DNA of 42,310 nucleotides, from assembly GCA_016937725.1 (NCBI GenBank), contig JAFGVZ010000123.1, forward strand, positions 1-42,310. Reading direction: 5' to 3'. The notes under the pieces were generated by a model that saw nothing but the letters and a program-made list of their open reading frames with translations, was not told the DNA's origin and did no database searches. A program made the translations under genes and the position numbers. The stretch comes from Paracoccaceae bacterium. Lineage in GTDB: Bacteria; Pseudomonadota; Alphaproteobacteria; Rhodobacterales; Rhodobacteraceae. Shown here one piece after another: positions 16,345 to 26,016 of this stretch (the stretch's first letter is position 1; the number at the start of each line of letters is the position of its first letter).

Positions 16345-16359
16345 GAACAAGGTGTGAAC
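16345..16359 (+). promoter_or_regulatory. LexA (SOS) box upstream of recA
   Basis: GAAC-AAGGTGT-GAAC is an exact match to the alphaproteobacterial LexA operator GAAC-N7-GAAC (GTTC-N7-GTTC on the other strand). It ends 49 bp before the recA ATG, where repression of recA is expected. DNA damage should lift LexA from it. Confidence 0.9.
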
Positions 16360-16408
16360 AAACGTGCGATTGCCGCAACCGGCGCGCTGTGAAATAAGGG
16401 GCAAAACA

Positions 16409-17476
16409 ATGGCTGTAGCGGACTTGCTGAACATGACCGATAAAAAGACGGCGGAAAAACAAAAAGCGCTCGATTCAGCGCTGGCGCAGATCGAGCGCCA
16501 GTTCGGCAAGGGCTCTATCATGCGCCTTGGGGGCGACAATGTCCTTAAGGATATAGAGTCGACCTCGACCGGCTCGCTTGGGCTTGACATTGCTCTGGGC
16601 ATCGGCGGCTTGCCAAAGGGCCGGATTATCGAAATTTACGGGCCGGAATCCTCGGGGAAAACAACGCTCACGCTGCATGTGGTCGCGGAAGAGCAGAAAA
16701 AGGGCGGTGTCTGCGCCTTCGTGGATGCCGAACATGCGCTCGACCCGCAATATGCCCGCAAACTGGGTGTCGATCTGGACGAATTGCTGATCTCGCAGCC
16801 CGATACGGGCGAACAAGCGCTGGAAATTGTCGATACCCTTGTGCGCTCTGGCGCAGTGTCTTTGGTTGTGGTCGATTCGGTTGCGGCGCTGACCCCGAAA
16901 TCCGAGCTTGAGGGCGATATGGGCGACAGCTCTGTCGGTGTCCATGCGCGTTTGATGAGTCAGGCCATGCGCAAGCTGACGGGATCGATCAGCCGCTCGA
17001 ACTGCATGGTGATCTTCATCAACCAGATTCGTATGAAGATCGGCGTCATGTTCGGCAGCCCCGAAACCACCACGGGCGGCAACGCGCTGAAATTTTATTC
17101 CTCTGTGCGTCTGGATATCCGCCGCATCGGGTCGATCAAGGACCGTGACGAAGTTGTGGGCAACCAGACCCGCGTCAAGGTCGTCAAGAACAAGGTCGCG
17201 CCGCCCTTCAAGCAGGTGGAATTCGACATCATGTATGGTGAAGGCATCTCGAAAACGGGCGAGTTGCTGGATCTTGGCGTGAAGGCCGGCGTGGTCGAAA
17301 AATCTGGCGCATGGTATTCCTATGGCGATGAACGTATCGGGCAGGGGCGCGAGAACGCTAAAACTTTCCTGCGCGAGAACCCCCAGCGCGCGCATGAGAT
17401 TGAGGACAAGATCCGCGCTGCGCATGGTCTGGATTTCGCTATGTCCGAAAGCGATCCTGACCTGACAGAGGACTAA
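16409..17476 (+). CDS. recA: RecA recombinase
   Basis: 355-residue RecA: ATP-dependent strand exchange in homologous recombination and coprotease for LexA cleavage. Walker A is GPESSGKT at 78-85. Other landmarks are [10 protein letters not shown] near 32-41, [21 protein letters not shown] (Walker B), the loop region [20 protein letters not shown] and the acidic tail [10 protein letters not shown]. The frame begins at 16364, but the ATG at 16409 (MAVADLL) with AAGGGGC upstream is the start; earlier codons would read through promoter DNA. An SOS box lies 49 bp upstream and a strong hairpin 18 bp after the stop. Confidence 0.98.
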   Translation: MAVADLLNMTDKKTAEKQKALDSALAQIERQFGKGSIMRLGGDNVLKDIESTSTGSLGLDIALGIGGLPKGRIIEIYGPESSGKTTLTLHVVAEEQKKGGVCAFVDAEHALDPQYARKLGVDLDELLISQPDTGEQALEIVDTLVRSGAVSLVVVDSVAALTPKSELEGDMGDSSVGVHARLMSQAMRKLTGSISRSNCMVIFINQIRMKIGVMFGSPETTTGGNALKFYSSVRLDIRRIGSIKDRDEVVGNQTRVKVVKNKVAPPFKQVEFDIMYGEGISKTGELLDLGVKAGVVEKSGAWYSYGDERIGQGRENAKTFLRENPQRAHEIEDKIRAAHGLDFAMSESDPDLTED

Positions 17477-17494
17477 GGTCTGCGTCACAGGATT

Positions 17495-17526
17495 TCGGCG
17501 CGGGGTGTGGACAGCCCCCGCGCCGA
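17495..17526 (+). terminator. Strong GC hairpin between recA and alaS
   Basis: Perfect 11-bp stem (17495-17505 TCGGCGCGGGG, 17516-17526 CCCCGCGCCGA) with a 10-nt loop, 18 bp after the recA stop. No T-run follows, so a simple intrinsic terminator is not certain. It could equally protect the recA 3' end or pause transcription before alaS. Confidence 0.55.
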
Positions 17527-17576
17527 GGGCTAAACCGTGCCATCAAGATAGCACGCGCAAGCGCCCGGAGTGTGAC

Positions 17577-20234
17577 ATGCCCAGCCTGAACGATATCCGC
17601 TCGACATTTCTAGACTTTTTCGCCCGCAACGGGCATCAAGTCGTGGACAGCTCGCCCCTAGTGCCGCGCAATGACCCGACATTGATGTTTACCAATTCGG
17701 GCATGGTTCAATTCAAGAACCTGTTCACCGGGCTGGAACACCGCGACTATAACCGTGCGACAACCTCGCAGAAATGCGTGCGGGCGGGTGGCAAACATAA
17801 CGACCTTGATAATGTCGGCTATACCGCCCGCCACCACACGTTTTTCGAGATGCTGGGCAATTTCAGCTTTGGCGATTACTTCAAGTCTGATGCAATCCCC
17901 TTTGCATGGGAGTTGCTGACCAAGGATTTCGACATTCCGAAAGACCGTTTGTTGGTCACGGTTTACCATACGGATGACGAAGCCGCGGATATCTGGAAGA
18001 AGGTCGCCGGTCTGTCTGATGACCGCATCATCCGCATCCCGACCGATGACAATTTCTGGCGTATGGGTCCGACCGGTCCCTGCGGCCCCTGCACCGAAAT
18101 TTTCTTCGACCATGGCCCTGAAATCTGGGGCGGTCCTCCGGGTAGTCCAGAAGAGGATGGGGACCGGTTCATCGAAATCTGGAACCTCGTTTTCATGCAG
18201 AATGAACAGCATGAAGACGGGCGCCTGACCGAATTGCCCCGCCAATCCATCGATACCGGCATGGGGCTGGAGCGCATTGGCGCGCTTTTGCAAGGCAAGC
18301 ACGATAATTACGACACAGACCTGATGCGCGCGCTGATCGAGGCTTCGGCCCATGCCACCTCTTCCGACCCAGACGGCCCCGGCAAAACGCATCACCGCGT
18401 GATTGCCGACCATCTACGCGCCACGTCTTTCCTGATTGCGGATGGGGTTCTGCCTTCGAATGATGGGCGCGGTTATGTGCTGCGCCGCATCATGCGCCGT
18501 GCCATGCGCCACGCGCATATGTTGGGCGCGCAAGATCCGGTCATGCACCGTCTGGTGCCCGCACTGGTCACGCAGATGGGTGGTCATTTCGGTGAATTGC
18601 GTGAGGCGCAGGCGCTGATTACCGAAACGCTTCGGGCCGAGGAAACCCGCTTCCGGCAAACGCTGGACCGGGGCCTGAAACTGCTTGATGCCGAAATGGC
18701 CGACCTCTCGGAGGATGCGGACCTTCCCGGTGCCACTGCCTTCAAGCTTTACGACACGTTCGGCTTCCCGCTGGACCTGACGCAAGACGCGCTGCGCGAG
18801 CGCGGCCGCAAGGTCGATGTGGACGGGTTCGACGCTGCCATGGCCGAGCAAAAGGCCCGCGCGCGCGCCGCTTGGTCCGGATCGGGCGAAGCGGCGGATG
18901 CCACAATCTGGTTCGATATTGCAGACCGCATGGGCGCAACGGAATTTCTGGGCTACAAGTCTGAAACTGCTGAAGGACAGATCCTCGCGCTGGTGGTCGA
19001 AGGCGCCGAATGCCCCCGCGCCGATGGACAGGTCCAGATCATCACCAACCAGACGCCGTTCTACGCCGAATCTGGCGGTCAGGTGGGCGATACGGGCTTT
19101 ATCCGCACCGCCACCGGTGTGGCCCGCGTGACCGATACACGCAAGGCCGCCGGCCTGCACATTCACATGGCAGAGCTTACAGAGGGCTATATCGCATCCG
19201 GCCAGCCCGCCAAGCTGGAAGTGGAGCATTCCCGCCGCAGCGCCATTCGCGCCAACCATTCCGCCACCCACCTGTTGCACGAAGCTTTGCGCCGCGCGCT
19301 GGGGGATCATGTCGCGCAGCGCGGCTCGCTCAACGCGCCCGACCGGTTGCGTTTCGATTTCAGCCATGGCGCGGCGCTGTCACTTGACCAGATTGCGCAG
19401 GTCGAGGCCGAGGTGAATGCTTTCATCCGCCAGAACGGTGTGGTCAAAACCCGGATCATGACGCCCGATGATGCCCGCGCACTGGGGGCGCAGGCGCTCT
19501 TTGGCGAGAAATACGGCGACGAAGTGCGCGTGGTGTCCATGGGGACGCTGCACGGGTCCGGGAAAGGGGCCGCTCGCGACACTTATTCGCTGGAACTCTG
19601 CGGTGGCACCCATGTAGCACGCACGGGCGACATTGGCGCGTTCGTGGTGTTGGGCGACAGCGCCAGTTCTGCCGGTGTCCGCCGGGTCGAAGCGCTGAGC
19701 GGTCAGGCCGCGCTCGATTATCTGCGCGCGCAGGATCAGCGTCTGGCCGATGTGGCTCTGGCCCTCAAAACCCCTGCCGCTGATGCGCCCGCGCGCGTGC
19801 GCGCCCTGATGGACGAACGCCGCGCGTTGCAAAACGAGGTTGCGCAACTGAAGCGTCAGCTTGCCATGGGCGGTGGCGCCGCTGAAGATGCTCCACAAGA
19901 GGTAGGTGGCATCAAGCTGATTGCGCGCGTTATGGAAGGCGTCAGCGGGAAGGACTTGCCCGCGCTAATTGATGCTATGAAAGATAAACTTGGCAGCGGT
20001 GTCGTAGTGCTGGTGGCCGATACCGGCGCAAAGCCTGCGGTTGCGGCAGGCGTCACGGCGGATCTGACCGACCGCATCTCGGCGGTGGACCTTGTGCGCG
20101 CGGCCGTTGCCGAATTGGGCGGCAAGGGGGGCGGCGGGCGTCCGGACATGGCCCAAGGTGGCGGGGCCGACATTGCCGGGGCCGAGGCCGCGCTGAAAGC
20201 CGCCACCAACCTACTTGCAGGAGTATCCGCATGA
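17577..20234 (+). CDS. alaS: Alanyl-tRNA synthetase
   Basis: 885 residues, a usual length. Charges tRNA-Ala and edits mischarged Ser/Gly. The class II catalytic core is at the N-terminus ([33 protein letters not shown]). The editing-domain zinc motif has H561 and H565 (HSATH) and the CGGTH motif around 675-679. The C-terminal DHH-associated/C-Ala part is Gly-rich near the end ([16 protein letters not shown]). The frame opens at 17505, but the ATG at 17577 ([15 protein letters not shown]) is the family start. The stop overlaps the next ATG (ATGA). Confidence 0.98.
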   Translation: MPSLNDIRSTFLDFFARNGHQVVDSSPLVPRNDPTLMFTNSGMVQFKNLFTGLEHRDYNRATTSQKCVRAGGKHNDLDNVGYTARHHTFFEMLGNFSFGDYFKSDAIPFAWELLTKDFDIPKDRLLVTVYHTDDEAADIWKKVAGLSDDRIIRIPTDDNFWRMGPTGPCGPCTEIFFDHGPEIWGGPPGSPEEDGDRFIEIWNLVFMQNEQHEDGRLTELPRQSIDTGMGLERIGALLQGKHDNYDTDLMRALIEASAHATSSDPDGPGKTHHRVIADHLRATSFLIADGVLPSNDGRGYVLRRIMRRAMRHAHMLGAQDPVMHRLVPALVTQMGGHFGELREAQALITETLRAEETRFRQTLDRGLKLLDAEMADLSEDADLPGATAFKLYDTFGFPLDLTQDALRERGRKVDVDGFDAAMAEQKARARAAWSGSGEAADATIWFDIADRMGATEFLGYKSETAEGQILALVVEGAECPRADGQVQIITNQTPFYAESGGQVGDTGFIRTATGVARVTDTRKAAGLHIHMAELTEGYIASGQPAKLEVEHSRRSAIRANHSATHLLHEALRRALGDHVAQRGSLNAPDRLRFDFSHGAALSLDQIAQVEAEVNAFIRQNGVVKTRIMTPDDARALGAQALFGEKYGDEVRVVSMGTLHGSGKGAARDTYSLELCGGTHVARTGDIGAFVVLGDSASSAGVRRVEALSGQAALDYLRAQDQRLADVALALKTPAADAPARVRALMDERRALQNEVAQLKRQLAMGGGAAEDAPQEVGGIKLIARVMEGVSGKDLPALIDAMKDKLGSGVVVLVADTGAKPAVAAGVTADLTDRISAVDLVRAAVAELGGKGGGGRPDMAQGGGADIAGAEAALKAATNLLAGVSA

Positions 20235-20518
20235 CCGCGCTCTGGATTGCCCATGTCACTGTTACCGACCCGGACGCTTACGGCCAATATGCCAGCCGCG
20301 CGACCAAGGCGATTGCCGATCATGGCGGTGTGTTTCTTGCGCGCGCGGGCCGCGCTGTCCAGCTTGAAGGGCAAGGGCATCCGCGCAACGTGGTCGCGCG
20401 CTTCCCGTCGGTCGAAGCTGCGGTGACTTGTTACAACTCGCCCGCCTACCAAGAGGCGCTGAGCTACGCCAAGAATGCCGCCACGCGTGAATTGGTCGTG
20501 GTGGAAGAAATCGACTGA
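20231..20518 (+). CDS. DUF1330 family protein, coupled to alaS
   Basis: 95 residues, all soluble. A ferredoxin-like alpha/beta dimeric-barrel family (DUF1330), recognisable by [59 protein letters not shown]. Biochemical role unknown. Its ATG overlaps the alaS stop by the ATGA arrangement, so translation is likely coupled, though a link to tRNA charging is not established. A hairpin follows before the convergent truA. Confidence 0.85.
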   Translation: MTALWIAHVTVTDPDAYGQYASRATKAIADHGGVFLARAGRAVQLEGQGHPRNVVARFPSVEAAVTCYNSPAYQEALSYAKNAATRELVVVEEID

Positions 20519-20552
20519 TCCTTCATCCTTGCAAAGATATCCTCGGGGGGCA

Positions 20553-20569
20553 GGGGGCAGACAGCCCCC
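20553..20569. terminator. Hairpin between convergent DUF1330 gene and truA
   Basis: GGGGGC (20553-20558), 5-nt loop, GCCCCC (20564-20569), in the 66-bp gap between two genes that end towards each other. It could terminate both. No U-run follows on either strand. An adjoining motif at 20521-20544 resembles one at 31679-31702 (see findings). Confidence 0.42.
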
Positions 20570-20584
20570 GCAAAAAGCTGGCCG

Positions 20585-21352
20585 CTATGCGAACGGGTCG
20601 TTTGGATAGCCCACCCCGGTCAGGCACAGGCCATCTGGCGGGCTGACCGGGCCACATGCCGTGCGCGCGCGTGCTGCAAGGGCGGTTTTCACATCTTCAG
20701 GTGTCCACGCGCCCGCGCCCACACGCTCCAGCGTGCCGACAATGCTGCGCACTTGGTTGTGCAGGAAGGACCGCGCGCGCAGGTGGAAGCGGTATTCTAC
20801 CCCGCCGGGCAGGTCCATGGCTTCAATTTCGAGCGCATCCAGCGTTTTGATGGGCGAGGGCGCCTGACATTGGCTGGCGCGGAAGGTGGTAAAGTCATGC
20901 TGGCCCAGCAAATGCGCAGCACCTGCCTGCATGGCGTGCAGGTCCAGCGCGTGGCGGATATGCCAGACAAAGCCTGCATCCAGCGCGGGCGGCGCGCGGC
21001 GCGACAGCATCCGAAACGTATAGCGCCGCTCGCTGGCAGAGAAGCGCGCGTGAAATTCGTCCGAAACCTTTGCGCAGGCGAGGATGGCCACGGGCAGGGG
21101 TTTCAGATGGTGGTTCAGCGCTTCCATCAGGCGGAAGGGGTTCCAGTCGCGCGCCATCTCGCAATGGGCCACTTGGCCTAGGGCATGCACGCCCGTATCG
21201 GTCCGGCCAGCAGCGGCGATTGTGGGCACATCCGGCTCCAGCCGGGCAAGCGCGGCTTCTATCGCACCTTGCACAGAGGGCAGGCTGCGTTGGCGTTGCC
21301 ACCCGCAGAACGGGCAGCCATCATATTCGATTTTCAAGGCATAGCGTGGCAT
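20585..21352 (-). CDS. truA: tRNA pseudouridine synthase A
   Basis: 255 residues. Makes pseudouridine at positions 38-40 in tRNA anticodon arms. Landmarks are [12 protein letters not shown] near 10-21, catalytic D52 in [45 protein letters not shown] and [18 protein letters not shown]. Starts at the ATG at 21352 ([12 protein letters not shown]). It ends facing DUF1330, and the next upstream gene (SDR-like) stops 35 bp before it on the same strand. Confidence 0.97.
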   Translation of the reverse strand: MPRYALKIEYDGCPFCGWQRQRSLPSVQGAIEAALARLEPDVPTIAAAGRTDTGVHALGQVAHCEMARDWNPFRLMEALNHHLKPLPVAILACAKVSDEFHARFSASERRYTFRMLSRRAPPALDAGFVWHIRHALDLHAMQAGAAHLLGQHDFTTFRASQCQAPSPIKTLDALEIEAMDLPGGVEYRFHLRARSFLHNQVRSIVGTLERVGAGAWTPEDVKTALAARARTACGPVSPPDGLCLTGVGYPNDPFA

Positions 21353-21387
21353 GGCGCGGGATTAGCGCCAAGAGCTTGGCAATGCAA

Positions 21388-22233
21388 TTACCCTTCCGCC
21401 TCTAGAATGGCGCGCAGGCCGCTGCGATAATCGGGGTAAAGCGGTTGCCAATCCAGTGCGCGTTTAATGCGGGCATTCTGCACGCGTTTGCTTTCCGAAT
21501 AGAAACTTCGGGCCATGGGGGACAAGTCGGCCTCGGCGAAGGCTATTTCCGGTGGCGGCTCAATACCCAACAGTTCTGCCGCGTAAACGATCACGTCTTG
21601 TGGCGGGGCGGGGGTGTCATCGCAGAGGTTGTAAATTGCGTGCGCTTGCGAAGACTGCATGGCAGCCAGAAGGGCCCCGCCAATATCGTCGCGGTGAATA
21701 CGGGAAAACACTTGGCCGCGCTTGATAATGCGTTGGGCATTGCCCGCGCGCAGCCGATCAAACGGGCCACGACCGGGGCCATAGATGCCCGCCAGCCTTA
21801 AAATATGTAGCCGGGTCGGGGTGGCAGCTTGCCATGCGGCCTCTGCCGCGACGCGGGCGCGCCCGCGGGCCGTGCTAGGGGTCAGCGCCGTGTCTTCATC
21901 CACCCAACCGCCGCCATGATCGCCGTAAATGCCGGTGGTCGAAAGGTAGCCCACCCAATCCAGATGCGTGGCCGCCTCGATTTCCGCGCCATGTGCGGCC
22001 AGAACCGGGTCGCCCTGTTCGCCCGGTGCGATGGAACTCAGCAGATGCGTCGCGCGGTCCAGTGGCAGCTTGGTTCCGGGCCAGATGAGCGGCTCAATCC
22101 CCGCGCGTGCCAATTCTGCCGCGCGGTCTGGGTTGCGGGTGGTGCCAATGATGGTCCAGCCCATCGGCAGCAGAAGGTCGGCCAAGGCCTGCGCGCTATA
22201 GCCATGCCCAAGAGAGAGAAGTGTTTTTGCCAT
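21388..22233 (-). CDS. NAD(P)-binding Rossmann / SDR-like protein
   Basis: 281 residues. Extended-SDR-like (epimerase/YeeZ type). It has an N-terminal nucleotide-binding loop LSLGHGYSAQALADLL, STTGIYGDHGGGWVDE, LHILRLAGIYGPGRGPFDRLR, FSRIHRDDIGGALLAAM and a C-terminal KRVQNARIKRALDWQPLYPDYRSGL. The usual YxxxK active site is not obvious, so a normal epimerase activity is doubtful. The frame reaches 22470, but the ATG at 22233 is the first that begins the Rossmann fold. Divergent from the PPK2 gene. Substrate unknown. Confidence 0.8.
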   Translation of the reverse strand: MAKTLLSLGHGYSAQALADLLLPMGWTIIGTTRNPDRAAELARAGIEPLIWPGTKLPLDRATHLLSSIAPGEQGDPVLAAHGAEIEAATHLDWVGYLSTTGIYGDHGGGWVDEDTALTPSTARGRARVAAEAAWQAATPTRLHILRLAGIYGPGRGPFDRLRAGNAQRIIKRGQVFSRIHRDDIGGALLAAMQSSQAHAIYNLCDDTPAPPQDVIVYAAELLGIEPPPEIAFAEADLSPMARSFYSESKRVQNARIKRALDWQPLYPDYRSGLRAILEAEG

Positions 22234-22348
22234 GACCAACATATCGGGTTTGCGCGGGCACAAGGCAAGCCCGCTTTGAGGCATGTCAAGGACAGGTTTC
22301 GGGCCGTCGGCTAAGATGTCGTGTTCGCAACCAGACAGGAATGTGCCC

Positions 22349-23332
22349 ATGGAAGATGTCGCCGCCCCCGCCAGCCAAGACCCGACAGAGGCTGTTCCAG
22401 TCCCAGAGGCCATGCCCGATGCCGCAGCCGACCTTGCCGAACCTGCCCGCCTGCAAACCGCGCCTGCCAAATACGCGTGGATGCCGGACCCCGATACGCT
22501 GACACATGAGCAGATCAGGCAGTTCTTCGAATCCGACCGCTATCCATATCGCTACAAGATGGCCCGTGCGCCCTATGAGGCCGAGAAGGCGCGGCTTCAG
22601 GCAGAGCTTTTGAAGGTGCAGAAATGGGCGATCGAAACAGGCGAGCGGTTCGTCTTTCTGTTCGAGGGGCGTGACGCGGCGGGCAAGGGCGGCACGATCA
22701 AGCGCTTCAACGAGCATCTGAATCCGCGCTTTGCCCGCGTGGTGGCGCTGAACAAACCGTCCGAAAGTGAATTGGGCCAATGGTATTTCCAACGCTATGT
22801 CGAACATCTGCCGACCTCGGGCGAAATGGTGTTCTATGATCGGTCTTGGTATAACCGAGCGGGGGTGGAGCGCGTCATGGGCTTTTGCACACCGACCGAA
22901 TATCTGGAATTCATGCGTCAGGCGCCGGAATTCGAGCGTATGCTGGTGCGGTCCGGCATTCGGCTGTTCAAGTTCTGGTTTTCTGTCACGCCCGAAGAAC
23001 AGCGCCGCCGCTTTCTGGCGCGCGAAACCGACCCGCTGAAACGCTGGAAGCTGTCGCCCATCGACAAGGCAAGCCTTGGCAAATGGGATGAATATACCCA
23101 AGCCAAGGAAGCAATGTTCTTCTACACCGACACGGCTGATGCGCCTTGGACGGTCGTCAAATCAAAGGACAAGAAGCGCGCACGGCTGGAATGCATGAAA
23201 CATGTGCTCTCCACGCTTGACTACCCCGACAAAGACCCGGAGATCGCGCGCATCCCAGACCCGCTGATCGTGGGGCGCGCGCGCCACATGGTGCTGTCAG
23301 GCGCAGAGCTGGGGCATGTGATGGGTGGCTAG
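22349..23332 (+). CDS. ppk2: PPK2-family polyphosphate kinase
   Basis: 327 residues. PPK2 enzymes transfer phosphate between polyphosphate and nucleotides. Walker A is GRDAAGKGG from 107, the Walker B / lid region is FYDRSWYNRAGVERVM (DRSW at 164-167), with RWKLSPIDKASLGKWDEYTQAKEAMF towards the end (split: RWKLSPID, KWDEYTQAKE). A 40-residue Ala/Pro-rich N-terminal tail is probably disordered. The start at 22349 has AGGA about 11 nt upstream; an earlier ATG at 22283 is possible but would lengthen the low-complexity tail. The stop shares CTAG with convergent btaB. Direction (ADP or GDP substrate) cannot be told. Confidence 0.92.
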   Translation: MEDVAAPASQDPTEAVPVPEAMPDAAADLAEPARLQTAPAKYAWMPDPDTLTHEQIRQFFESDRYPYRYKMARAPYEAEKARLQAELLKVQKWAIETGERFVFLFEGRDAAGKGGTIKRFNEHLNPRFARVVALNKPSESELGQWYFQRYVEHLPTSGEMVFYDRSWYNRAGVERVMGFCTPTEYLEFMRQAPEFERMLVRSGIRLFKFWFSVTPEEQRRRFLARETDPLKRWKLSPIDKASLGKWDEYTQAKEAMFFYTDTADAPWTVVKSKDKKRARLECMKHVLSTLDYPDKDPEIARIPDPLIVGRARHMVLSGAELGHVMGG

Positions 23333-23964
23333 ACCTGCCGGATGATCGCGTGCTGGGCATAGGTGGCAAACAGGTCCGTGGCCTCTAGCTGCATGCCGCG
23401 CGCTTCAGCTTTCGCCTGAAGCCTGTGTGTAAGGTCATGGCGCGGGGTGACATGAAACCGCGCCAGCCACGCATTCAACCCGTCGCGGGCAAGGCGTGGC
23501 AAGCCGCTTTGGCGGCCGAAATCCACTACATGCAGGCTGCCACCGGGGGCCAGATTGTCGAGCGCGCAGTCTATGGCGCGGGTCCAGTCGGGGATCATGG
23601 ACAGGCTGTAGGACAGAACGATCCGGTCAAAGCCCGTAACGCCGAAAAGTGCCGTCCCGTCGAATGCGCAGGCATCGCCATGGGCCAGCATAGCGCGGTC
23701 GCCCAGCTTGGCGCGGGCGCTGTGCAGCATCTGGGTCGAGATATCCATCCCATACAACCGCGCATCCGGGTAGCGCCGCCCGATATGGTCCAGATTGCGC
23801 CCGGTGCCGCAAGCTATTTCCAGAACGCGGCCCGCTTCGGGCTGGTCCAGATTGGCGATCAGATGGTCGCGCCCCAGCAGGAACCACGCGCGGGTCGCGT
23901 CATAAATTCGCCGCTGGTGGCGGTAGGTGCGGTCCATCAGGTCGGCGTGGCTGGTTTCCGCCAT
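23329..23964 (-). CDS. btaB: BtaB, betaine-lipid N-methyltransferase
   Basis: 211 residues, class I SAM-dependent methyltransferase. Motif I is VLEIACGTGRN at 47-57, then YGMDISTQMLHSARAK, a post-motif FDRIVLSYSLSMIPDW, and GGSLHVVDFGRQ. Position right after btaA (4 bp gap) identifies it as the enzyme that trimethylates diacylglyceryl-homoserine to DGTS, as shown for Rhodobacter sphaeroides BtaB. The frame extends to 24165, but the ATG at 23964 begins at the family start (MAETSHADLMDRTYRHQ). Its stop shares CTAG with ppk2. Confidence 0.93.
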   Translation of the reverse strand: MAETSHADLMDRTYRHQRRIYDATRAWFLLGRDHLIANLDQPEAGRVLEIACGTGRNLDHIGRRYPDARLYGMDISTQMLHSARAKLGDRAMLAHGDACAFDGTALFGVTGFDRIVLSYSLSMIPDWTRAIDCALDNLAPGGSLHVVDFGRQSGLPRLARDGLNAWLARFHVTPRHDLTHRLQAKAEARGMQLEATDLFATYAQHAIIRQV

Positions 23965-23968
23965 GGGA

Positions 23969-25165
23969 TCAGCCCTTGAAACGGTAAAGATGCACACCGC
24001 CATAAATCGCAGAGCGATCCCGCGCAAAAGCACGCGCAGAGGCGTTGATATCATAATGCCACTGCGCCAACAGGCGCAAGGGCACGCGGCCCGGCAAAAT
24101 GTCATCTGTGCCGCCGGTGCGGAACAAAACGCGGGCCCCGGGGCGGGCGGTGCGGCTGATCTCATCCCAAAGGGCGGTCAGTTGCGCGTCGATCATCCAG
24201 TCTTGCGCATCCAGCAGGACATAGGCGTCCAGAGTGCCTGCGTCGCGCGTGGCAAGATGGTCGGTCAAGGACAGATTCAATGGGACAACACGGTCCACGC
24301 GCGCGGCGATCTTGCCGAAATGGCGCGGCTCCAGATAGGGCGGAACACTGGCGCCGGGCGCATCCTGATAGCCCCGGTTGACAGCTTGCCACAGGAAGTA
24401 ATTGTCGCGCGCAGGAAAATCACAGACCAAGCGGCGCACCCGTTCGCGCAGCACGTCGATCACCGCGCCATCATTAGCCAGCTTGTCATATTGCGCGGGC
24501 GGTATCCCCAAACCAAACAGCGATGCGCGCTGGCGGGCTAACACCTGCACCAGCTTCTTATCGAACAAGGGCGCGATCTTCGTGTCATAGAAGGCGCGCT
24601 GCGCGGCCATATCGGGGGCGTCCAGCAAGGGCTGGAAATCCACCCGCGCCAGTTTTGCAACCACATGAACCGCGCCGATGAAGCGACCCAACAGGCCTTG
24701 GCGGTAAAAGCCGCGCGCGAAATAGGCTTTGCGCCCGGTCCAATAGGCGCGCGTTTTCGGGTCCAGATGGGGCAAAAGCCGCGCGATCAGCGCAGGGTTG
24801 CCGGGGCGGTCGGCCCGAACGAACAGGTCGTGAAATTCAGTCTCTGACAGGTGCTGTGCGGCTGCAATTTTCAGATGCAACAGCGCGATATGCGCAGGCG
24901 ACAGGTCGACCGCCGTGATGCTGGCCGGATCGGCTGTCAGGTAGGACATGACATTGCACCCGCCAGACGCAATGCAGATCATGTCCGCGCCTGCGTGCAG
25001 GTCCATGGCTTCTAGGTCTGCGACCGGGTCTTCCCAGATCTGGGCGTATACCAGCCCCTCGAACAGCCGCGCGAACAAACGTTCATTCAGGCCAGTCACG
25101 CTATGGGCCGGTTTCTGAAGGACGGCCGTATCCAGTTGGCGCGCTACGGTGCTGGCATCGGTCAT
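23969..25165 (-). CDS. btaA: BtaA, S-adenosylmethionine:diacylglycerol 3-amino-3-carboxypropyltransferase
   Basis: 398 residues. Transfers the aminocarboxypropyl group of SAM to diacylglycerol, giving diacylglyceryl-homoserine. Family landmarks are GLVYAQIWEDPVADLEAM near 37-54, ICIASGGCNVMSYL near 63-76 (SAM site), ITAVDLSPAHIALLHLK, and YFLWQAVNRGYQ. It overlaps the plcP stop (ATGA at 25162-25165) and precedes btaB. The substrate diacylglycerol would be supplied by PlcP. Made mainly under phosphate shortage in relatives. Confidence 0.96.
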   Translation of the reverse strand: MTDASTVARQLDTAVLQKPAHSVTGLNERLFARLFEGLVYAQIWEDPVADLEAMDLHAGADMICIASGGCNVMSYLTADPASITAVDLSPAHIALLHLKIAAAQHLSETEFHDLFVRADRPGNPALIARLLPHLDPKTRAYWTGRKAYFARGFYRQGLLGRFIGAVHVVAKLARVDFQPLLDAPDMAAQRAFYDTKIAPLFDKKLVQVLARQRASLFGLGIPPAQYDKLANDGAVIDVLRERVRRLVCDFPARDNYFLWQAVNRGYQDAPGASVPPYLEPRHFGKIAARVDRVVPLNLSLTDHLATRDAGTLDAYVLLDAQDWMIDAQLTALWDEISRTARPGARVLFRTGGTDDILPGRVPLRLLAQWHYDINASARAFARDRSAIYGGVHLYRFKG

Positions 25166-25971
25166 GTGGTCACTTCTTTCGGGTCTGCGCCCTGAAGGCC
25201 CTGGGTTTGTGCGATCAATGCCTTGCGTCCGCCAAGGCGGCGCAGCACGCCATCGCCGGAATCATCCAGCGCGGTCATGCTGTCGATCCAGTCGCCGCAA
25301 TTGGCATAGGTCAGGCCGAAATGGTCGTGCAGCGCGGCAATGTGAAAATGCCCGCAGATAACGCCATCAAGGCCCTCGTCGCGGGCCATTTGCACCATAC
25401 GGCGCTCATGCGATCGGCCCCGGTAGCGCAGCACATTCAGCCCGCAAATTGCCATATCGACCGCGCCACGGGTATATGTTTCGTCACGCTGGCGGCGCAG
25501 CAGGCGCTCGGCACGGCGCAGCGCATGGTCGATCACGCTGCCAAGGCGGGTCATCAGGTGGAGGCGGATCAGGCGGCTGTCGGCCTCGTCGCCGTGAATG
25601 ACAAGATAACGCTTGCCATTCACCGCCTCATGCACATGGCGCGTGACATGGGTGGCAGGCAGGCGGGCATGCTCTGGAATGGCTGCCGGGTCCGGGTCAT
25701 GATTGCCGCGCACATAGATGATCTTGGCCCCCATCCGAACACGAGCGCGCAAATGGTCGATGACCGCTTGGTCCTCGGGCGTCCAATTCGGCAGCATCGG
25801 GTGCCACAGGTCCAGAAAGTCGCCGACAAGAACATAGGTTTGCGCGGGGTTCCGGATCAGGAAATGCAGCGCCAGCCCAGCTTGCGATGACAATGCCCCC
25901 AAATGTAAATCCGACAAGAACAAGGTGCGCCCACGGGGCAGGCGGCAATCATCAGCACGGTCTGAGGGCAT
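25162..25971 (-). CDS. plcP: PlcP-like phospholipase C (calcineurin-type metallophosphoesterase)
   Basis: 269 residues. The family is often labelled UDP-2,3-diacylglucosamine hydrolase (LpxH-like), but in alphaproteobacteria the homologue beside or co-regulated with non-phosphorus-lipid genes is PlcP, which cleaves phospholipid head groups to release diacylglycerol. Metal ligands are visible: D21-H23 (SDLHLG), D51 (GDFLDLW), N90-H91 (GNHD), H126 (HGDEAD), H207 and H209 (GHFH). It is first of a tight operon with btaA and btaB. A Pho-box match lies 46-63 bp upstream. PlcP rather than LpxH is inferred from context. Confidence 0.85.
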   Translation of the reverse strand: MPSDRADDCRLPRGRTLFLSDLHLGALSSQAGLALHFLIRNPAQTYVLVGDFLDLWHPMLPNWTPEDQAVIDHLRARVRMGAKIIYVRGNHDPDPAAIPEHARLPATHVTRHVHEAVNGKRYLVIHGDEADSRLIRLHLMTRLGSVIDHALRRAERLLRRQRDETYTRGAVDMAICGLNVLRYRGRSHERRMVQMARDEGLDGVICGHFHIAALHDHFGLTYANCGDWIDSMTALDDSGDGVLRRLGGRKALIAQTQGLQGADPKEVTT

Positions 25972-26016
25972 GTTCCCATCCGGTCAACCAAGTTTGGCGC
26001 AACATGCCCCGCCTGC

